Assembly (NCBI RefSeq): GCF_013368755.1
Contig: NC_049563.1
Coordinates: 2,170,001 to 2,234,000, forward strand
Source of the DNA: Talaromyces rugulosus
Taxonomy: Eukaryota; Ascomycota; Eurotiomycetes; Eurotiales; Trichocomaceae
Direction of reading: 5' to 3'
Length of the DNA: 64,000 nt
A model generated the notes under the pieces. It did no database searches. It was not told where the DNA came from and saw only the letters and a list, made by a program, of their open reading frames with translations. The position numbers and the translations under genes are program-made. Shown here piece after piece: positions 58,986-64,000 of the stretch; positions within the stretch are counted from its first letter, which is position 1; each line of letters begins with the position of its first letter.

Positions 58986-59745
58986 ATGGCGACCCTTGGA
59001 TTGGGTATTTCTCAATCAAAACGGTATATCGTCTGCTCTCCTACCACCACGCCTCTGCTGACCCTCTGTCTCTCTCTCTCTCTCTAGCTCTAGAAGACAC
59101 AGGCTTAGCCGTGACTCGATCATGGGAATCAGTAAGTAGATATACACTCTCATGATATATCCAGTTTGATGGCTTATAGCTGACAATCAACACAGCCAAA
59201 CCAGCCATCAGGTACGTTCCTGGAGACATTCTTCTACTAGACACAAACGATATTCATCAAGATATAGACGCCTGGCCCGCCGCGGAGGAGTTGTCCGTAT
59301 GTCCACCACTATCTACGATGAAGTCCGCAAAGCTGTCAAAGACCGACTTGAGAAGGTATGACACCCACTCTCTTCTTCCCCTTGGCAACCACTTTAGTCG
59401 CCAAAATAATAATAACGTTATCTCTCTAGATCCTTTACCACTTGGTCGTTGTGTTAGAATCGAGCAGCACCCAGAGATTCGAGAGAAAAGTATGCTGCCT
59501 TTCTTTTATTGTTTTTTGTGAAAATAGTCACTAGTGCTAACCATTCCCTATTAGACGATCACCACTAGAGATGTAAGTATAATACTCACCGTCACTGTGC
59601 CATTTCTCCTGCTAACTAGAGTTGAGGTTGTTTTTGTTCTAAACAGGGTCCGCAATCCATCCCTACCAGACCCCAATACACACACAATGTACTAACGATA
59701 CGAATACAGATGGGAAATACAATTTACGGCTTTGGACCAGTGTAA
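58986..59745 (+). CDS. Strongly diverged histone H4-like protein
   Basis: Exons 58986-59023, 59088-59131, 59196-59211, 59268-59355, 59430-59489, 59555-59572 and 59647-59745 give 120 residues (canonical H4 has 103). The homology is clear in the core: RRHRLSRDSIMGITKPAIRR, LARRGGVVRMSTTIYDEVRK, AVKDRLEKILYHLVVVLE, KTITTRD and GNTIYGFGP at the end. The N-terminal tail (MATLGLGISQSKRS) has lost the acetylatable K5/K8/K12/K16 pattern. Two inserts break the fold: STQRF before the beta-bridge at ERKTITTRD, and about 15 residues before VLTIRIQMGNTIYGF where H4 has VIHVLNR. Seven small exons are needed; the last acceptor is uncertain (skipping to 59710 would give 99 residues but lose that helix). It resembles the fungal H4 variant class (Neurospora hH4v) more than a canonical H4; a decaying copy is possible. 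Confidence 0.72.
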
Positions 59746-59779
59746 CAACTGGCCAGTATGAAGGTTGAAGATTGAATTG

Positions 59780-59796
59780 TTTTTTTTTTTTTTTTT
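59780..59796. repeat. T17 homopolymer
   Basis: A run of 17 T bases follows the H4-like stop codon, probably in its 3' untranslated region or terminator. Confidence 0.9.
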
Positions 59797-59959
59797 GTGA
59801 CTTGGGAGAAGCTTGTGTTATTTTACATAGTCAAATGTGATTCTTCATTTCAACTAAATCAATCTAGCCTACCAGTCTGTAGGGTAATACTACTTATAAG
59901 CAATGGGTATCGAACCAAGAAAGGCGCCTTGTGTATAAAACAAAAATATAAAATAAAAA

Positions 59960-61398
59960 TTATTTCTTTCTTTCTTTGCCTTCAATTGCTACTCTTAATG
60001 ACTCCTTGGCTCGTTCCTCGCTCTTCTCAAAAGCGCGATTGAACGGCCAGGGCAGCATTTTCAAGCCCGGCATATGTGCACTATACAAGTGCTCGTCGGC
60101 GAAAATGGGCCCGTCGAGCCTGCGTAGACGGCAGATTGACACGGCCGACTCGAGCAGAGTCGAGCCAAACCCGTGGTGACGGTGGGAGGGATCTACTGCC
60201 CACGCTCGAATGACCCCCGTCAGGCGGCCCGATGACGAGCTGTTGGTATGGCGGTGCCGCAGAGCCCGCATGCCGTTGGCACTGGGGGCGCCTGACGAGA
60301 GGGCATTCGTGCGAGCAGTCCGCAGGACGAGGACCCCGACAACCTTGCCGTGGTGCTTGGTAATCAGGACCTCGTCGTCTGAAGGCATGGAGCTGTGATG
60401 GCCATGGTGCTGTTTGGATCCGCCAGCAGATCCATTGCTCGGAGGACTCCGCTGGTAGAGTCCGTCCCGCAGCCAGGCCGGATCTGCTACCGTCGTTGCC
60501 CATGATAAATACGATTTGGTAGTGTAATGGAGGGCGATCCACGCTACCATCACAATCAAGACACTAATAATTCCTACTGTCCGGCGGTTTTCCCGGGGCT
60601 CATAATACGCACTGCGTGTCAGGAATAGGGCTGCGACAAGGGCCACCCCGAGAACTGCCGGGTGCAATAGGATGCTGCGTATGGCGACAAGGCGTTGCTC
60701 TACAACACTGTCAGCAATCAGGTTGAGGGCCTCGGACCGGTCGTCGTTGGTCGAGACATGGTATGTCCAGGTCGCGGGGGCGGACGACTGGGCGGAGGAG
60801 ATGGTCGAAGTCGAAGTCGAGGTTGGAGAGGGAGGGTCTTCGAGATCCTCAGTAAAGCCCGAGGCAAAGGCCAGGTCGTTCAGGTATGGGGGCTTCTGCA
60901 GGTCAAAGCTGTCCAGGGCTGGGTGCAGAGCCCCGGCAAAGCTGGCGGCATTGGTGTCTTCATAGGAGATTTGGAGATTGGTGCGCAACGAGGAGAGAAA
61001 GGCTTTATGCATTCGTCAGCTCGGGTCGCAGTAGAGAGATAGAGAGAGAGAGAGAGAAATGTCTAGCAAGACGTGAGAAGTCATCAACACACTATTACAC
61101 ATACAGTCCAGACAGGTATACAGGGCAGCGGGTTTTTCGAGAGATGGTATCCAGGTCATGGGTGCGAGAGGGACATGACAGAAGAAGGAAAGGAGGCAGC
61201 GAGAGACGAACGGCTCAACCAGCGAGACGAAGCAAAAGAAAGAAGATAGTCGTCGTAGTAGAAGTAGTAATACATACCCAGCAGGACTGTCATCGCGGGG
61301 ATGGAGGCTAGTTTTTGTATCCACAGGCTGGGGAAGGCGCTAACAGCGCTAGGGGCCGCGGGCGCCTGACTCTGCGACAACCGCCGGGTGGGGGGCAT
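59960..61398 (-). CDS. Membrane-anchored GNAT-family N-acetyltransferase
   Basis: Exons 61398-61278 and 61002-59960 give 387 residues. Two adjacent hydrophobic segments (ILLHPAVLGVALVAALFLT and VGIISVLIVMVAWIALHY, about 150-200) form a hairpin anchor. The acetyltransferase half follows: EVLITKHHGKVVGVLVLRT (beta-4), then RLTGVIRAWAVDPSHRHHGF, where the acetyl-CoA loop reads HRHHGFGSTLL in place of the usual Q/RxxGxG/A, and SICRLRRLDGPIFADEH. Low-complexity Ser/Thr and His-rich loops separate the parts. Substrate is unknown; fungal relatives are uncharacterised membrane acetyltransferases. The 275-nt intron is the longest in the window and contains a GA repeat; its branch site GCTGACG is good. 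Confidence 0.82.
61040..61058. repeat. (GA)n repeat inside the acetyltransferase intron
   Basis: About nine GA units within the first intron of the acetyltransferase gene, roughly 40-55 bases from the acceptor; on the transcript strand this is a TC run. Confidence 0.85.
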
Positions 61399-62602
61399 CG
61401 TGTGTTTGAGGTCGCCCGAGCCGGCTTAGGCGGGCTGCCCTTTTTGTTTTTGGCCCTCGCCGTTCACGACTATCACTTGGTAGTTAGCACTTCTGCTCTG
61501 TCCCACCACGCATCAGCTCGTGGTCATTGGCCCTCTGCCTCTGCATCCTCTTCGTCCACCAGCATCCAGTCCTCGTCATGCAGAAACAAAGGCCTCGTCA
61601 GCTTGCCGACGTCACCTCTCTCCGCCCACAAAGAACTTGATGGATTGTTGACAGCGTGACAAGAACCACCGGCTATTTTTACTCCCAAACAGCCAGCCAC
61701 CGAATTCTATATTCACACTCAGAGAAGATAATACCCCGACGGCGACAAAGGATGAAAGGCCAGCAGGACGAGACGAGACGAGACGAGCTGCCTTCCTATG
61801 TATAGGCCGCCTTATCTGTCTATCACAGACCCGGCCCTCAGCGGTGGTGTCATTTTCGTTCGACCTGCGAGCTGCGAGCCCAATGAGAGGCGCGTGGGCG
61901 TTCGATCTTCGTTGATGCCAAGCTCTTTGTCGTTATCGCGTGCTCTCGGCCCTCTCAGATGGACCAGCCATCCCACCGCCAAGCCTGCTGGATCCATGAT
62001 AACGCGCTTTCGGGCCTCCTCCATTGGCCCCGACAGAGGGCCACACACAAATCGACATGGTGGGAAATGCGCTAGGCCCCGATCAAGCATTTCGAGTCAT
62101 TAATTCGACACCTTCGCATGGCTGGTATTTTTGTTGAGAACTTGCTAAGTGCAAAAGCTGGCAATATATTAATATATCCCAGCGCTAGCCTTGCCTGCCT
62201 TATCGGTTGCGACTATTACTAGATACTAACTAGCTTGCCTCAGAAACCCCTCACTCTTGCAACAGACTCGGATTCTTTGTGTTATGTGAAATTTGGTAAA
62301 TTTGTCAAGAAACGACAGGGTAGAATCATAGTACTATAATCTAGACAGGAAAACACATCAAAAGGAAAAAAAGAAAATACAGAAAAGGAAGAGACCAATA
62401 CAAGTATGTGCAGCATGCTATACACGGAGTATCCAGGGTATAGACCAAACCAACCAATCAATCAATCAACAGCCCCCTTCTCCCTCCATGATTATTCTAA
62501 TCAGGGTATCACTGCTATGAACAATAATAATGTACCATCCGGAACACCACTTAGAAAAAATAATAACCAAACAAAAAAAAATGAGTATTTGCGGAGAAAT
62601 GA
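61399..62602. other. Acetyltransferase promoter and dynein 3' flank
   Basis: A 1.2-kb spacer with no supported gene. It contains a (GACGA)4 tandem repeat at 61767-61787, AT-rich sequence with TATTAATATAT near 62166, and A-rich tracts near 62370 and 62560 that probably belong to the dynein 3' untranslated region. Confidence 0.5.
61767..61787. repeat. (GACGA)4 minisatellite
   Basis: Four tandem copies of the pentamer GACGA in the spacer upstream of the acetyltransferase gene. Confidence 0.85.
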
Positions 62603-64000
62603 TCATGACTCCACCATCAACTGTTCGCCTTCGTCCAGGAGAGTTGTCACACGTGACAAGTCCGAGATCATGGCTTTGCCGTGTCCGACCAAGAGCAGCT
62701 TCTCTGCATTGGCTGGCAGTCCCAAGTATGTTGGGGGCTCGCGCTCTGGTAGACGATTAACCCACTCAGTGAAATCTCGCATGCTGGTCGTGCCAGGTAG
62801 AGCCAGGCAGTCGTCATCCTCGACCCCAGAAACGAGCTTGTGTTCGTCCTCGAACGCAGCCGGGGTCAGGAACTTTCTGACAAGCGACTCCAGCTGTTGG
62901 AAATCACCGCTGTCATCGATTTTACCACCATAAGTCTCCGTAACAAGAGTGCAAATCATGTCCCATGGCAGCTTTTGGGGGGCAACATTGGATCGTCCCT
63001 GAGCCACAGAATCGATCCAGGCATCAATGATAAACGCGGAGCATTCATACTGCATCAATGGTTAGCACGTGAAGAATAAAAAAATAAGAAAGCAAAACTC
63101 AAACTTACATCACTATCATTAAACTCCCAAAAGCCCTTCCACCCCAAGTTAGTCGCGTAGCGAAGTCGTTCTTGAATAACAGCGTGCAGGAACGAAAGTA
63201 GCAGGTACACACGAGCCTTCTCGACCGGCGGTTTGCTGGCACGTAGTGACAACGAGGATAGCGAGTCCTTCATGTTTGCTCGGACTCCGGCCGGCTGTTC
63301 GAACATGAGCACCCGAGACGCGCGAAGAAGGTTGACGGGGATTTTAGGGCTGGTTTCCATGGATAGGAAGAGTCGGAATTCCTTATGCGGTTTCAACGAA
63401 TCCAACCGTTTTTCCAAACTCTGCAACCAAGCAGGGGCGAGGTGAACATTCTTCACCAAAACCCATGTCCCTGCTGCAGCTGCGTTGCTGATTGCCTTGT
63501 CTGCACTTTCGACACCTTCGTTTGACCCCATAGCAATATTGGCACAAGTGGCGTGCATCCGTTCGACTAGTCCATCGACCTTGTAACTCGCGTCAAATCC
63601 GGGACTGGAGCTAAGTGCCACCGGTGCCGTGGCAGTAACTTGTTCAACTACATGCTTGAGATCGCTGCTACCTTCGTATAGCTCACGGCCGAAGACAGCT
63701 GCCACAAAACGTTCGGCAACCGGAACAAACCGATCCAAACGACAAAGCTTGACGAGAAGAAGGGATCGGAGTTCCTGGTTGATCGATTCAACGCTTTCTT
63801 CCCACAGGGGCGGCACAAAGTTCTCTGCCAATTCTTCAGTAAAGAAGGCATTCCAAGCCTCTTCGGAGATATTAGCAACGTGTGACTTGAACAGCGACAT
63901 ATTGGACAATCTTGTTATCACTTGATCTTTTGCTTCGGTATCGCTAGACAGATCAACCCCCTCGATACTTTCGTCGAGGATGATATCGATAATGCTCTTG
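62603..64000 (-). CDS. nudA: Cytoplasmic dynein heavy chain, C-terminal part (gene continues beyond window)
   Basis: Exons from the window edge to 63109 and 63049-62603; the frame is open to base 64000, so only the last 445 residues are present. The C-terminal region of dynein is recognisable: [78 protein letters not shown] and [17 protein letters not shown], spanning the AAA5/AAA6 region, then the C-terminal cap ([20 protein letters not shown]). It ends in [24 protein letters not shown] sequence. The motor carries nuclei, endosomes and spindle components along microtubules toward minus ends; the Aspergillus gene is nudA. The 59-nt intron lies between FNDSD and YECSAF. Confidence 0.96.

Noticed and set aside
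62406..62933. A 175-codon plus-strand frame
   Set aside because: It overlaps the dynein heavy chain C-terminus antisense and is Ser-rich with no homology.

Overview
This 64 kb window is nuclear chromosomal DNA of a filamentous ascomycete, most likely Pezizomycotina of the Eurotiales (Aspergillus/Penicillium type). The grounds are protein-coding genes on both strands broken by short introns (mostly 50-90 nt, GTRWGT donors, CTRAC/CTGAC branch sites, YAG acceptors), compact intergenic spacers, CT/GA-rich leaders, and a gene set typical of moulds (DASH subunit Dad3, a nudA-like dynein heavy chain, Zn(II)2Cys6 regulator, Pho81, Sat4/Hal4 kinase, Svf1). I saw no tRNA, rRNA, CRISPR array or intact transposon. 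All exon structures are my own splice reconstructions, checked only for reading-frame closure.

Layout. 1-20 kb is conserved housekeeping: a 5'-truncated unknown protein, an AGC-VIII (Fpk1/NRC-2) kinase, Dad3, mitochondrial uS5m, a TRM2-type tRNA m5U methyltransferase, Arp3, a taspase-like threonine hydrolase, TFIIH Tfb4 and an UNC-45/She4 myosin chaperone. 20.5-33.5 kb is a more AT-rich accessory island: an isocitrate lyase/PEP-mutase family lyase, a Zn(II)2Cys6 regulator, an allantoate-permease-type MFS transporter, a 1052-residue protein that appears to fuse a degenerate isopropylmalate-dehydrogenase-like domain to complete LeuC and LeuD aconitase-type domains, a broken acyl-CoA-dehydrogenase-like pseudogene, and about 2 kb with no convincing gene. 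34.5-64 kb is again conserved: Pho81, PRMT5/Hsl7, Prp43, a mitochondrial PPR-like protein, an Ssp120-like EF-hand protein, Trm12/Tyw2, the Pet8 carrier, Sat4/Hal4 kinase, uL11m, Svf1, a strongly diverged histone-H4-like gene, a membrane GNAT protein, and the 3' end of a cytoplasmic dynein heavy chain gene that runs off the window.

How the parts fit. The island reads as a small catabolic cluster: uptake of an organic acid (MFS), hydration or isomerisation of a dicarboxylate by the LeuC/LeuD module, C-C cleavage by the lyase, and local control by the zinc-cluster protein. The closest known logic is the bacterial dimethylmaleate hydratase plus 2,3-dimethylmalate lyase pair, or the methylcitrate cycle; the actual substrate cannot be read from sequence. 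The pseudo-dehydrogenase fusion, the diverged H4 and the acyl-CoA-dehydrogenase-like pseudogene are the most unusual items here.
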